Notes: generated by a model not told the origin, from the letters alone. Counted from the stretch's first letter, positions 53,853-63,134 are shown. The stretch: DNA of 64,000 bases from Cytophagales bacterium (GCA_013298075.1 JAAFJG010000003.1:62001-126000), one strand, 5' to 3'. Program-made: numbers and translations.

Positions 53853-55340
53853 ATGATAACTATTTACAAAAAAAATAATATGAAAATACTTGATATATTG
53901 GTAGAAAAATTAGATAATAAATACATCACATTAAACATCATTCTCTTGGTGGCTTTTATTATTAGAATTTATGACATTAATTTTGAAGATTTATGGACAG
54001 ATGAGATTATTGCCTTATATACTTCTAATCCCGATATTTCTCTGAGAAGAATGTATGATGTATTACATTTTTGGGACCAAACCCCACCACTTTATCCCGT
54101 TATGTTGTGGTTATGGTTAAAAGTTGTTGGTTTTACAGAATTTCAGGCTCGTTTTTTTTCTGTTATTGGCGGAATGTTAAGTTTATTGACTATTTATCAT
54201 CTCATCAAAGAAATATTTAATAGAAAAAATGCCTTATTAGTTGTTTTTATTCTTTCATTTATCCCCTATCATATTTATTTTTCAAGAGAAGCAAGGTCAT
54301 ATATTTGGGCTTTTTTTATGACTGCTTTAGTATTATATTTATTTGTAAAACAACTAAAACAATATGATAAAAAATATACAAGGTTTTTATTTATTCTTGT
54401 AGGTGGTTTATTTATGCACATGAGCTATTTTAGTTTTTTTGTACATATAGGTTTGGTTTGTATCATTATTTACTCCTATTTTACCAAACAAATAAAAATT
54501 AACTTAAAAAATTGGATAGTAGATTATATATTTGTTGGTGTTTTATTTTTACCATGGTTTTTTCAATTTATTAAAATACTTCGTTTTCATAACGGAGAAA
54601 ATATAGATACTCCCTCTTTTTTATATATTTTAGAAATATTAAATGTATTTTCTGCTACTATGGCTGGTAGTCATATTTTGATGACTACTTACTTACTTTT
54701 GTTAGTTATTTTTTTATACCAAATTATATATCAAAAGAAATCAAAACAATTACCTATTTTTTTCTATCTTTTTATAGCGATGTTTCTATTTATTTACGTA
54801 TTAATGTATATTAAATCAGTCAGAGGAAGGAATATACTTAATTATTTTATGTATAGTTATGTTATTGTTTTATTTCCAATTTTTTTAGTCATTATAGCAG
54901 GGATTTTTAGTCAGTTGAGCAAACAAATTATTGCTTTATTTTTGCTTTTGTTTTTTGTAGCAAATATTGTAAATTATTCATCTTGGGGCAAGTTAGCATA
55001 TCATAAAAAATCATCGGAGCCTTACAGAGAGTTAGCACAATTCATAGCAAAATCTTCTTATGCCAACAAGCCAATATTATGTTCTTCTGCTTATTTACAA
55101 GAATTTTATTTTTATAAACTAAAAATGGATAAGCAGTTAGTTAGTTTTATGGACTTGGATAAAAAAATAAAGCCAACAAAAGATAAATATATGTGGATAA
55201 TTGATTCATTTGATATGAAATCAGAAATGATGTTGCAGCAAGTAAAACAAAAATTTTCTATAAAAATAGAACAAACCACACACATAAAAGCAACTACTGG
55301 AAAATTTGTATTCAGGGCTTTACTTTTAAAGTTTGAATAA
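53853..55340 (+). CDS. GT-C (family 39/ArnT-like) membrane glycosyltransferase
   Basis: The protein has 495 residues, or 486 from the second ATG at 53880. About eleven TM helices follow an early extracytoplasmic loop, LWTDEIIALYTSNPD, with the Asp-Glu typical of GT-C catalysis. PPLYPVMLWLWLK and FSREARSYIWAF are family signatures. It likely transfers a sugar from a polyprenyl-phosphate donor. It is first in a four-gene same-strand cluster with a lipid-sugar synthase (DPM1-like) that could make that donor. Confidence 0.82.
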   Translation: MITIYKKNNMKILDILVEKLDNKYITLNIILLVAFIIRIYDINFEDLWTDEIIALYTSNPDISLRRMYDVLHFWDQTPPLYPVMLWLWLKVVGFTEFQARFFSVIGGMLSLLTIYHLIKEIFNRKNALLVVFILSFIPYHIYFSREARSYIWAFFMTALVLYLFVKQLKQYDKKYTRFLFILVGGLFMHMSYFSFFVHIGLVCIIIYSYFTKQIKINLKNWIVDYIFVGVLFLPWFFQFIKILRFHNGENIDTPSFLYILEILNVFSATMAGSHILMTTYLLLLVIFLYQIIYQKKSKQLPIFFYLFIAMFLFIYVLMYIKSVRGRNILNYFMYSYVIVLFPIFLVIIAGIFSQLSKQIIALFLLLFFVANIVNYSSWGKLAYHKKSSEPYRELAQFIAKSSYANKPILCSSAYLQEFYFYKLKMDKQLVSFMDLDKKIKPTKDKYMWIIDSFDMKSEMMLQQVKQKFSIKIEQTTHIKATTGKFVFRALLLKFE

Positions 55341-55367
55341 TAAAGATATAATAGAATAAAAACATTT

Positions 55368-56429
55368 ATGCACATACTTATTACAGGCGGAGCAGGTTTT
55401 GCGGGGTCAAATATAGCTATTAACTTTAAAGAAAAATATCCTCACTATGATATTACATGTTTGGATAATTTAAAACGCAGAGGTTCTGAACTTAATTTGC
55501 CAAGATTGCAAGCAAGGCAAATTAATTTTGTGCATGCAGACATTAGAAATAATGAAGATTTACAAGAAATAAAGCCTTTTGATTGCTTAATAGATGCTTC
55601 CGCTGAACCTTCTGTATTGGCAGGAATTACTTCCCCAATAGCACAAGTAATCAATAATAATTTTTTAGGTACATTAAATTGTCTGGAATTGGCTCAAAAA
55701 AATAAAGCCTCTTTTATATTTCTTTCTACAAGCAGAGTTTATCCCATCAAAACTTTAGAAATGGCTAATTTCATTGAAAAAGAAACTAGATTTGAATGGA
55801 TAGACGAACAGATATTACAAGGAATTTCCTCTGAAGGTATAGAAGAAAATTTTAACTTAGAAGGCTCCCGTTCTTTTTATGGAACTACCAAATTGGCTTC
55901 GGAATTGCTTATCCAAGAATACATAGATTTATTAGGAATGAAAGCCGTTATTAACAGATGTGGCGTACTTACAGGTGCTTATCAAATGGGTAAAGTTGAC
56001 CAAGGCGTAATAGTATTGTGGGCAGCAAGGCATTTTTGGAAAAAAGATTTAGGATATTTTGGTTATGGAGGTACAGGCAAACAATTAAGAGATATATTAC
56101 ATATTCAAGATTTATTTGAATTGATAGATTTACAAGTACATCAAATAGATAAATTTAATAATCATATTTTCAATGTAGGTGGTGGGAAAGACATAAGTGT
56201 TTCTTTGCAGGAATTGACGAATATATGCGAAGAAATTTCAGGAAATCATATCAACATCAACAGAATAGTAGAGAATAGAGCCGTAGATTTAAGAATTTAT
56301 GTTACAAATAACAAAAAAATTACTACCTTTGGAGATTGGAAACCAAAAATTAAAGTAAAAGAAATTATGGTAGATATATTTCAATGGTTGAAACAAAATG
56401 AAAAAATATTGAAACCTATTTTAACATAA
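55368..56429 (+). CDS. CDP-paratose 2-epimerase-like SDR
   Basis: The protein has 353 residues. The nucleotide-binding motif is GGAGFAGSN (7-15), and the catalytic pair is Tyr171-GTT-Lys175 in SFYGTTKLASELL. RCGVLTGAYQMGKVDQGVI and GYGGTGKQLRDILHIQDL are close to the TyvE/CDP-paratose 2-epimerase group, which interconverts C2 epimers of nucleotide dideoxysugars. The true substrate here is unknown. It starts 27 bp after the GT-C gene. Confidence 0.82.
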   Translation: MHILITGGAGFAGSNIAINFKEKYPHYDITCLDNLKRRGSELNLPRLQARQINFVHADIRNNEDLQEIKPFDCLIDASAEPSVLAGITSPIAQVINNNFLGTLNCLELAQKNKASFIFLSTSRVYPIKTLEMANFIEKETRFEWIDEQILQGISSEGIEENFNLEGSRSFYGTTKLASELLIQEYIDLLGMKAVINRCGVLTGAYQMGKVDQGVIVLWAARHFWKKDLGYFGYGGTGKQLRDILHIQDLFELIDLQVHQIDKFNNHIFNVGGGKDISVSLQELTNICEEISGNHININRIVENRAVDLRIYVTNNKKITTFGDWKPKIKVKEIMVDIFQWLKQNEKILKPILT

Positions 56430-56440
56430 TTAAAATTTTT

Positions 56441-57181
56441 ATGAAACTTAGTGTAGTTATACCTGCTTATAATGAACAAGAATCCATTATTGAAACTATA
56501 GAAATACTTTATAATGTATTGCAAAAATATGAAATACCTCACGAAATTTTGGTAGTTAATGATAATTCAAAAGATAATACCGAACAGGTATTACAAGAAC
56601 TTAAATCAAAAATTACTACCTTGAATTATTATACGAACAAAGGTAATAACGGTTTTGGTTATGCAGTAAGGTATGGACTGGAACGTTTTGATGGAGATTG
56701 TGTAGCTATTATGATGGCAGATTTATCAGATGACCCTGAAGACTTGGTAAAATTCTATAAAGCAATGTTGGAAGGAAATTATGATTGTGTATTTGGCAGT
56801 AGATTTATCAAAGGGGGGAAGGTAGTAGATTATCCTAAACACAAATATTGGATAAATAGATTAGCAAATTTTATTGTGCGTATTTCTGTGGGTATGCGTT
56901 ATAATGATACAACTAATGCTTTTAAATTATATAAAAGAGAAACAATGGAAGGTTTGAAACCTTTTTTATCTCCGCATTTTAATTTAACTTTAGAACTCCC
57001 ACTCAAAGCAATTGTGAGAGGATATACTTATACAATCTTACCTAACTCTTGGACGAATAGGAAATATGGCGTATCCAAATTAAAAATAAAAGAAATGGGA
57101 AGTCGATATTTTTTTATCCTGCTTTATTGCTTGATTGAAAAATTCTTCTCTAGAGGTGATTTTAAAAAAAATAAAAAATAA
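56441..57181 (+). CDS. DPM1-like family 2 glycosyltransferase
   Basis: The protein has 246 residues. A GT-A fold starts MKLSVVIPAYNEQESI, with VVNDNSKDNT and the metal-binding MMADLSDDPEDL near 87-98. FGSRFIKGGKVVDYP is typical of dolichol/polyprenyl-phosphate mannose or glucose synthases. It has no C-terminal TM pair, so it is a soluble or peripheral synthase. Its likely product is a polyprenyl-phosphate sugar used by the GT-C enzyme. It is 11 bp after the first SDR gene. Confidence 0.88.
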   Translation: MKLSVVIPAYNEQESIIETIEILYNVLQKYEIPHEILVVNDNSKDNTEQVLQELKSKITTLNYYTNKGNNGFGYAVRYGLERFDGDCVAIMMADLSDDPEDLVKFYKAMLEGNYDCVFGSRFIKGGKVVDYPKHKYWINRLANFIVRISVGMRYNDTTNAFKLYKRETMEGLKPFLSPHFNLTLELPLKAIVRGYTYTILPNSWTNRKYGVSKLKIKEMGSRYFFILLYCLIEKFFSRGDFKKNKK

Positions 57182-57225
57182 AAAATTTTCTAACTTTAAA
57201 ATATAAATTCTAAAAAATATAAACA

Positions 57226-58287
57226 ATGAATATAGCAATTATTACAGGTTCAGCAGGTTTGATAGGAAGTGAATCAGTGAGCTTTTTATCTCCTAAAATG
57301 GACTTAATTATTGGCATAGACAATAACCAAAGAGCCTATTTTTTTGGTAAAGAAGCATCAACTGAATGGAATAAAAATAGAATAGAAGCAAATTATACCA
57401 ATTATGAACATCATAACATAGACATCAGAAATTATAATGATTTAAAAATAATTTTTGAAAAATATAATAAAGACATTAAACTTATCATTCATACAGCTGC
57501 ACAACCAAGCCATGATTGGGCAGCACGTGAACCATTGACAGATTTTACTATCAATGCTAACGGAACGCTTAATTTGTTAGAACTTACAAGATTATTCGCA
57601 GAAAAAGCAGTTTTTATATTCACATCTACCAATAAAGTTTATGGTGATACCCCTAATTTTTTACCTTTGGTTGAGCTAGAAAATCGCTGGGAACTTGACG
57701 AAAATCATGCTTATTTTAAAGAAGGAATAGATGAAAATATGTCTATTGACCAGTCAAAACACTCTCTTTTTGGTGCTTCAAAAGTAGCAGCAGACATCTT
57801 AGTGCAAGAATATGGAAAATACTTTAATATGAATACTGGCGTATTTCGTGGAGGTTGTTTGACAGGACCCCAACATTCAGGAGCGCAATTACATGGTTTT
57901 TTGGCTTACTTAATGAAATGTGCCATTACAAAAAATCATTATACTATTTTTGGTTATAAAGGCAAACAAGTAAGAGATAATATTCATAGTTGGGATTTAG
58001 TAAATATGTTTTGGCATTTTTATCAAAATCCTAAACAAGGAGAGGTTTATAACGCAGGCGGCGGAAGATTTGCTAACTGCTCTATGAAAGAAGCTATTAT
58101 TTTATGTGAGGACATTACAGGTAATAAAGTAGATTATTCTTACTCTCAAGATAATCGTATCGGCGACCATATTTGGTATATATCTGATTTGAGTAAATTC
58201 AAAACACATTATCCTGAGTGGAATTGGAAATATGATTTGAAAGCAACACTCGTAGAAATGTATGAGAATATGAAAAATAGAGTATAA
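57226..58287 (+). CDS. CDP-paratose 2-epimerase-like SDR with Phe in place of catalytic Tyr
   Basis: The protein has 353 residues, equal in length to the gene at 55368 and homologous to it. The nucleotide-binding start is [10 protein letters not shown] (8-17). [19 protein letters not shown] and [20 protein letters not shown] are conserved. The expected YxxxK reads Phe182-GAS-Lys186 ([12 protein letters not shown]). Loss of the Tyr hydroxyl suggests altered catalysis or a structural partner of the first SDR. It is the last gene of the glycan cluster. Confidence 0.82.
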   Translation: MNIAIITGSAGLIGSESVSFLSPKMDLIIGIDNNQRAYFFGKEASTEWNKNRIEANYTNYEHHNIDIRNYNDLKIIFEKYNKDIKLIIHTAAQPSHDWAAREPLTDFTINANGTLNLLELTRLFAEKAVFIFTSTNKVYGDTPNFLPLVELENRWELDENHAYFKEGIDENMSIDQSKHSLFGASKVAADILVQEYGKYFNMNTGVFRGGCLTGPQHSGAQLHGFLAYLMKCAITKNHYTIFGYKGKQVRDNIHSWDLVNMFWHFYQNPKQGEVYNAGGGRFANCSMKEAIILCEDITGNKVDYSYSQDNRIGDHIWYISDLSKFKTHYPEWNWKYDLKATLVEMYENMKNRV

Positions 58288-58341
58288 TTTATTTTCATAT
58301 TTTTAGTAAAAAAAACAAAAATAGTAATTCTGTTCCAATTT

Positions 58342-58385
58342 CGTTGCAAATTTATTTTTTATGTTGAAAAAATAAATTTGCAACG
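58342..58385 (+). terminator. Terminator of the glycan gene cluster
   Basis: 19-bp perfect arms (58342-58360 with 58367-58385) with a 6-nt loop, then ATTTTATTTT. It lies 55 bp after the last SDR gene. Confidence 0.8.
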
Positions 58386-58428
58386 ATTTTATTTTAAATC
58401 TCTTGCAACTGATTTAGGATACCATCTG

Positions 58429-58576
58429 TTATTTTATACGAGTTTTGATAGGTAAATTGTTCAACTATTTATCTAAAAAAGATTTATTAGTTGATAAAGG
58501 TACGATATAATATTTATAAAAAAGACAGAAAAAAGGTATGTTTTCTACTTTATCTATCACCGTAATAATAGACGTA
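58429..58576. repeat. 148-bp direct repeat, right copy
   Basis: The match to 53207-53354 ends abruptly on both sides. It contains a 37-codon C-terminal piece (58465-58576, minus strand) of the 88-residue gene, with one Ala-to-Thr change and no start. Confidence 0.9.
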
Positions 58577-58615
58577 AATGCGTTGCAAAAAGTTGGTTTT
58601 ACATACTCCAAGACT

Positions 58616-58658
58616 AAAAACTCTATATTTCATTCATTGAAAATACAGAGTTTTTTTT
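58616..58658 (+). terminator. Terminator-like hairpin
   Basis: Arms 58616-58630 and 58641-58655 pair with one G-U, followed by eight T on the plus strand. It may be a second stop after the glycan cluster or belong to the right repeat's former context. Confidence 0.55.
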
Positions 58659-58679
58659 ATTTTTTATCCCATAAAAAAA

Positions 58680-58701
58680 GCTTCAAATATTATTTTGAAG
58701 C
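58680..58701 (-). terminator. Terminator of the tRNA operon
   Basis: GCTTCAAA (58680-58687) pairs with TTTGAAGC (58694-58701). A run of seven T follows on the minus strand. It lies 15 bp after the tRNA-Leu 3' end. Confidence 0.75.
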
Positions 58702-58715
58702 CTATTTATTGTTTG

Positions 58716-58801
58716 TACTAAAAGTGGGAATCGAACCCACACGAGATTTAAGTCTCACAGGATTTTAAGTCCTGCGCGTCTACCTATTCCGCCATTTCAG
58801 C
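58716..58801 (-). tRNA. tRNA-Leu (UAA)
   Basis: 86 nt with a long variable arm as expected for class II tRNA. The anticodon stem-loop is CAGGA-CTTAAAA-TCCTG, with anticodon TAA. The T loop is GTGGGTTCGATTCCCAC. The acceptor stem contains two G-U pairs. CCA is not fully encoded. Confidence 0.92.
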
Positions 58802-58820
58802 AAGGAAACAAAAGATGAAA

Positions 58821-58842
58821 AAAGCCCTTCTGAATGGGCTTT
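58821..58842 (-). terminator. Hairpin between the two tRNA genes
   Basis: AAAGCCC (58821-58827) pairs with GGGCTTT (58836-58842). It may be a weak terminator or a processing site. The downstream tRNA-Leu has no promoter of its own, so some transcription probably passes. Confidence 0.45.
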
Positions 58843-58854
58843 TAATATCTTTGG

Positions 58855-58927
58855 AGCGAAAGACGAGTCTCGAACTCGCGACCTCAACCTTGGCAAGGTT
58901 GCGCTCTACCAACTGAGCTACTTTCGC
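58855..58927 (-). tRNA. tRNA-Gly (GCC)
   Basis: 73 nt. The acceptor GCGAAAG pairs with CTTTCGC, the anticodon loop is TTGCCAA (anticodon GCC), and the T arm is GCGAGTTCGAGACTCGT. CCA is encoded at 58852-58854. It is preceded by a strong promoter. Confidence 0.94.
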
Positions 58928-58969
58928 ATTTGTAAAGTAATTATTTTGATTACTTTGTTATTGATAGTG

Positions 58970-59001
58970 CAAAGGTACTATCTGTAATTTTAATTTCCAA
59001 A
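58970..59001 (-). promoter_or_regulatory. Promoter of the tRNA operon
   Basis: TACCTTTG (complement of 58970-58977) with TTTG (complement of 58998-59001) at 20 bp spacing, about 40 bp upstream of tRNA-Gly. Confidence 0.75.
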
Positions 59002-59085
59002 TATTTCTGCATATATTTTTAAATATTTTTTTACTTTTTTTTATTGATATTTTTAATACATTGATAATCAATTATTTGTATTTTT

Positions 59086-59751
59086 TTATATTTTAATGAC
59101 ATATAAATTTTCTGCGACTTCTTTCGTAATCATCATTATTTTAGATTGATTTATTTCAATTTCTAAGGAATCATCATAATCAACTCTTTCCATAATTTTG
59201 ATATTTGTTTCTAAATTAATTTGTAGTTTATTCAAATATTTTAAAAAAATAGGTGAATTCTCTTCTACCGCTACTACTTTTAAATTTTCTTGAATCGGTG
59301 CATTTTTTAATAATATTCTTTTAATGACTATAAATTCTCCTTTATCATTCGGAATCGCATCTCCGTGCGGGTCAAATTGAGGAAATCCTAAAAATTCATC
59401 TAATCTTTGAATTAATACATCAGAATCGATATGTTCTAATTGTTCTGCTACAATATGCACTTCGTCCCAAGTAAATTTTAGTTTTTCTACCAAAAAAGTT
59501 TCCCAAAGTCTGTGTTTTCTAATAATTTTTACAGCCGTTAATTTTCCTAATTCTGTCAGATTTACGCCTTGATATTTAACATAATTGATGAGTTGTTTGT
59601 TAGATAATTTTTTTATCATATCACTCACAGAAGCCGCACTAATATCAATTTTTTTAGCAATATCATTGGTGCTAATTTCTTGATTATCAATATTTTGCGA
59701 TAAATGATAAATAGTTTTAAGATAATCTTCTTCTGTTAAACTTAGGTGCAT
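59086..59751 (-). CDS. DtxR/MntR-family metal-dependent repressor
   Basis: From the ATG at 59749-59751 the product has 221 residues; a TTG 30 bp upstream is less likely. The winged helix (1-65: LTEEDYLKTIYHLSQ, IDISAASVSDMIKKLSNKQLI) is followed by the dimerisation and metal-binding domain (VEKLKFTWDEVHIVAEQLEHI, FPQFDPHGDAIP). A C-terminal FeoA/SH3-like domain runs from about 150 to 221. Such proteins sense Fe(II) or Mn(II) and repress uptake genes. No transporter is adjacent, so the targets lie elsewhere. Confidence 0.92.
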   Translation of the reverse strand: MHLSLTEEDYLKTIYHLSQNIDNQEISTNDIAKKIDISAASVSDMIKKLSNKQLINYVKYQGVNLTELGKLTAVKIIRKHRLWETFLVEKLKFTWDEVHIVAEQLEHIDSDVLIQRLDEFLGFPQFDPHGDAIPNDKGEFIVIKRILLKNAPIQENLKVVAVEENSPIFLKYLNKLQINLETNIKIMERVDYDDSLEIEINQSKIMMITKEVAENLYVIKI

Positions 59752-59824
59752 TTTGTTATGAAAATTAAGATGAATAGACAATTAAATCAAAAAACTATAC
59801 GATTTTTTATACTAATAACTGCTA

Positions 59825-59855
59825 CAAAAGTAAGTTTTTTTTTGAATAGAACAAA
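59825..59855 (-). promoter_or_regulatory. Promoter of the DtxR-family gene
   Basis: TACTTTTG (complement of 59825-59832) with TTTG (complement of 59852-59855) at 19 bp spacing. Predicted transcription start near 59818. Confidence 0.65.
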
Positions 59856-59922
59856 ATATTTGTCTCAATTTTTTGTAAATATTTTATTTTTACTTGGAGT
59901 TTTTCTATTGGTTTTAATGTAT

Positions 59923-61023
59923 TTATTTTTTAAATTTTCTACTTACACGCACATCAAAAAAATTCGCAATGTGTCTATGTGCTTTCAAACTAATGCCAAT
60001 TCCCCATTTTTGATTAGGGTAATACAAAATACCCCAACGATGATACCAAGCGTCAAAATAAGGATTATTTTGATAGATATACACGCCAATTTGTTGTGTA
60101 AATCTAAATTTTCCTAAAATAAATTGATGTCCAGCCAACAAACCAGCCCGCCAACCATCGCCTTTTTCATTGTTTTGTCGCAATCTTTCTACCAATGAAC
60201 CATCATAATAAATTTCTGTTCCCAAAGATAAAGCACTCAAACGACTGATTTGTTTATGAATTTGAAAACTCGTTCCAAATATAAAAAAACGTTGTTTATC
60301 GCCAATTTTTGCCTCTTTATTAGATACCCAAACAAATAATTCTTTTTCTACACTTGCCTTTTTTTTATCAAAAATATTCCTTTCACGCATAGGCAAAGGC
60401 GTAGGTTTAGGCGTATAAATCACGCTCAAACTCCCTGTAACCCAATTTATTCCTTTGTTGGGTTCTTTTACACCGCCATTCGAAATGTGTTGATAATTGC
60501 CATACAAACCCATACTCCAAGCATTATTTATCTTAAAATGGCTTCCAATTCCTACGCCTAAATATACGCTCAAAGGCAAACTATACGATTGATTGTTAGG
60601 ATTTTTTTGTATATCATAAGGATTGCTCAACCAAGCACCGCCAAAGGAAGTTCTGAAAGATAAATCAAAACGGGAACTTAATTTGAAATAAGGTTCTAAA
60701 AGATAAGCAAAATTCAAACTGCTACCCAAATATTGATTATCATAATTATTGTATGCCAAAGAAAAACCTATTTTAGGATAACAATTACAATTTTCCCATA
60801 CTTTTTTACTGATTTTTTGCCAAATAAAATCGGTTTGAAAAGCAAAAGGTCGAGAACCTGCTGTATTTTCAACTGCTTCGGAATGTGCAAAAATACTCCC
60901 ATAATGAAGTTGCACGCCAATTTTAAAAATATTATTTTTGGTGCTATCTTCTTGGGCTTTTGTGTAGGTAGAAAAACATAGGAGAAAAATAAGATGATAA
61001 TAAATTTTAGCGTATTTTTTCAT
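59923..61023 (-). CDS. Acyloxyacyl hydrolase / PagL-like outer-membrane protein
   Basis: The ATG at 61021-61023 gives 366 residues with a signal peptide (about 1-23, ending YTKAQ); an upstream in-frame start would hide it. The barrel contains the PagL-type motif YQHISNGGVKEPNKGINWV (His-Ser-Asn), expected in lipid A 3-O-deacylases. It is larger than PagL (about 150-190 residues) and has a second beta-rich half, as in many Bacteroidota members. Enzyme activity is not proven by the motif alone. Confidence 0.75.
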   Translation of the reverse strand: MKKYAKIYYHLIFLLCFSTYTKAQEDSTKNNIFKIGVQLHYGSIFAHSEAVENTAGSRPFAFQTDFIWQKISKKVWENCNCYPKIGFSLAYNNYDNQYLGSSLNFAYLLEPYFKLSSRFDLSFRTSFGGAWLSNPYDIQKNPNNQSYSLPLSVYLGVGIGSHFKINNAWSMGLYGNYQHISNGGVKEPNKGINWVTGSLSVIYTPKPTPLPMRERNIFDKKKASVEKELFVWVSNKEAKIGDKQRFFIFGTSFQIHKQISRLSALSLGTEIYYDGSLVERLRQNNEKGDGWRAGLLAGHQFILGKFRFTQQIGVYIYQNNPYFDAWYHRWGILYYPNQKWGIGISLKAHRHIANFFDVRVSRKFKK

Positions 61024-61077
61024 ACACGTTAAATTATTTTTAATTTTAAAATGTAAGTGTTTAACTATTTTTTTACT

Positions 61078-61085
61078 CAAAAATA
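61078..61085 (-). promoter_or_regulatory. Putative -7 box for the PagL-like gene
   Basis: The complement reads TATTTTTG, 55 bp before the start. No spaced -33 box is visible. Confidence 0.35.
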
Positions 61086-61086
61086 T

Positions 61087-61120
61087 AATTTGTATGGATA
61101 AAAAAATATCCATACAAATT
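61087..61120 (-). terminator. Terminator of the acyl-CoA dehydrogenase gene
   Basis: 14-bp perfect arms (61087-61100 with 61107-61120) lie 9 bp after the stop codon, followed by TATATTTTTG in the minus direction. Confidence 0.85.
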
Positions 61121-61128
61121 TCTTTTTT

Positions 61129-62325
61129 TTATTTATTATATTGCTTAAAAATACTTTTTGCTAACGCAGATTTATGTACTTCATCAGCCCCATCATAAAT
61201 GCGAGAAGGTCTTTCATGTCGCCATAAATGAGAAAGAATGGTATCATCAGAAACGCCTAATCCGCCGTGAACTTGTATTGCTCTGTCCAAAGTTTCGTGC
61301 ATAATTTTAGGCACAAAAAACTTAATCATAGAAATTAAATCTTTGACTGAAGCCGCACCTTTTTCATCAATTTGTCGGGCAGTATCCAAAACCATCAACC
61401 TTGCCGCATTGATATTTGCTCTACATTCTGCAATCCAATGTTGTATTACTTGTTTATCTGCCAACTTTTCCCCTGCATTTAGTTCTCTTTTGAGTGCATA
61501 TTTTATCATCATATCTAAGGCTCTTTCTGCAATTCCAACCCAACGCATCGTGTGATGAATACGCCCAGGTCCGAGCCTATGTTGTGCCAACGCAAAACCT
61601 GCTCCTTCTTGTCCAATTAAATTTTCTTTGGGAACAATACAATTTTCAAATCGTAATTCTGCGTGGCTGCTCCAACCTTCGCCTGTATCACCCATCACAG
61701 AAATATTACGAACAAATTGATAGCCTTTTGTGTCTGTTGGCACAATAATCATACTGGCTCTTTGGTGTGGTGGATTTTGTGGATTTGTAACCGCCATTAC
61801 AATCGCAAAATTTGCTCCATCAGCCGAAGAAGTGTACCATTTGTGTCCATTGATAACATAATTATCACGATCTAAAACTGCGGTTGTGCCTAAATTAACA
61901 GGATTTGAGCCTGCAAATTCGGGTTCTGTCATCGCAAAACAACTTCTTATTTTTCCTTCTGTCAAAGGTTTCATAAATTTTTCTTGTTGCATTTCTGTTC
62001 CAAATTGATGCAATAATTCATAATTGCCGATGTCTGGTGCTTGACAATTAAACGCATAGTGACCAAAAGGAGAAAGGGCTAATACTTCGCTGAGTTGTCC
62101 AAATTCCACTAATGAAAGGTCTAAACCGCCTAATTTTTTGGATAAATGCAATCCCCACAAACCCAATGCGTGAATTTTAGGGCGTTTTTCTTCGATAATA
62201 ATTTGAGAAATATAATGAAAACCTTTGTGAATATGTTTTTCCAAAGGTATAATTTCATCTAAAACAAAATTTTTAACTTGCGTTAAAATAGGAGTAAGTC
62301 TATCAGTGAGAAATAAATCTGTCAT
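61129..62325 (-). CDS. Acyl-CoA dehydrogenase family protein
   Basis: From the ATG at 62323-62325 the product has 398 residues. FAD-binding and active-site segments include IRSCFAMTEPEFAGSNPVNL, YVINGHKWYTSSADGANFAIVMA, LGPGRIHHTMRWVGIAERALDMM and, near the C-terminus, AIQVHGGLGVSDDTILSHLWRHERPSRIYDGADEVHKSALAK. This closely resembles the ACAD10/11-type group. It oxidises acyl-CoA at C2-C3, passing electrons to ETF. No other beta-oxidation gene is adjacent. A TAnnTTTG box sits at 62362-62369 (complement TATATTTG). Confidence 0.9.
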   Translation of the reverse strand: MTDLFLTDRLTPILTQVKNFVLDEIIPLEKHIHKGFHYISQIIIEEKRPKIHALGLWGLHLSKKLGGLDLSLVEFGQLSEVLALSPFGHYAFNCQAPDIGNYELLHQFGTEMQQEKFMKPLTEGKIRSCFAMTEPEFAGSNPVNLGTTAVLDRDNYVINGHKWYTSSADGANFAIVMAVTNPQNPPHQRASMIIVPTDTKGYQFVRNISVMGDTGEGWSSHAELRFENCIVPKENLIGQEGAGFALAQHRLGPGRIHHTMRWVGIAERALDMMIKYALKRELNAGEKLADKQVIQHWIAECRANINAARLMVLDTARQIDEKGAASVKDLISMIKFFVPKIMHETLDRAIQVHGGLGVSDDTILSHLWRHERPSRIYDGADEVHKSALAKSIFKQYNK

Positions 62326-62427
62326 ATTTTTATTTTTTGAAAGGGATTTTTTTTTATCCTGCAAATATAATCAAAAAAAAAAAAATATCATAAAATAAGA
62401 AAAAAATATTGAGTGAGATTTATAGTT

Positions 62428-63123
62428 TTAGTCTAATAAATTATATAAAATTTGTAGTTGAATACTACCTGTTAATCTATTAGGTCTATCTTCGTCATTA
62501 ATTGAAAGCAAGGTACGTCCCATTCCTACTGTATAACCATAAGGTATGCCCACATATTCGGGTGGAGTGGCAGCACGACTTTCATTTTCAAATGATAACA
62601 TATAAGTAGGATTTATGCCAAGTGACATATAAAATTTTTTAGAAAAATTATGGACGTATTGAAATTTTACATCTATAGCAGTTGCTTTCAAAAAGCCACG
62701 AGAATAAGTAGTTGTATAATCACCAAATATATTTCCTTTTATTTTTACATCAAATATTTCTTTGCTTTCGCTTGCAATAAAACCCATTCCCATACTAAAA
62801 AAATCTTTGTTAAGTGTATAGGTCAAAAAATTTACTCCAACTCGTCCATAATAACCAATATTTCTATATCTATCAATATTTGGAATAGACCTTTTCATGC
62901 CCATTTGTGTATACCCGCCCTCCAATTCAAAAAGAAATTTATCGTATTTATATTTTATGATTGGGTCAATGCTATATCCATTAGAAAGAGCGTTATACAA
63001 CAATCTTGTAGTGTTTATTCCTACTAATAATTGTGTTTTTTTTGTATTGATTTTTTGGTCTTGTGCCTGTATTTTGATACAAAATAAAGACAATAACGCA
63101 ATAAGATAATATTTTTTCATCAT
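62428..63123 (-). CDS. DUF6048-like outer-membrane beta-barrel protein
   Basis: The protein has 231 residues with a signal peptide (about 1-21, ending KIQAQ). A small barrel follows: LVGINTTRLLYNAL, FELEGGYTQMGMK, RVGVNFLTYTL, GMGFIASESKEIFDVKIKG. In Bacteroidota, DUF6048 genes often follow DUF6452 lipoprotein genes, and here the upstream gene looks like such a partner. Two ATG codons are adjacent at the start. The biochemical role is unknown. Confidence 0.7.
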   Translation of the reverse strand: MMKKYYLIALLSLFCIKIQAQDQKINTKKTQLLVGINTTRLLYNALSNGYSIDPIIKYKYDKFLFELEGGYTQMGMKRSIPNIDRYRNIGYYGRVGVNFLTYTLNKDFFSMGMGFIASESKEIFDVKIKGNIFGDYTTTYSRGFLKATAIDVKFQYVHNFSKKFYMSLGINPTYMLSFENESRAATPPEYVGIPYGYTVGMGRTLLSINDEDRPNRLTGSIQLQILYNLLD

Positions 63124-63134
63124 TTTTTTGTTTT

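Noticed and set aside
58716-58927. tRNA genes as attachment site for the glycan island
   Set aside because: Both tRNAs are intact and no duplicated tRNA 3' end or integrase is present. The 148-bp repeats do not overlap a tRNA.
59746-60117. 123-codon plus-strand frame between the DtxR-family and PagL-like genes
   Set aside because: It overlaps the DtxR-gene promoter and runs antisense into the PagL-like C-terminus, with no family resemblance.
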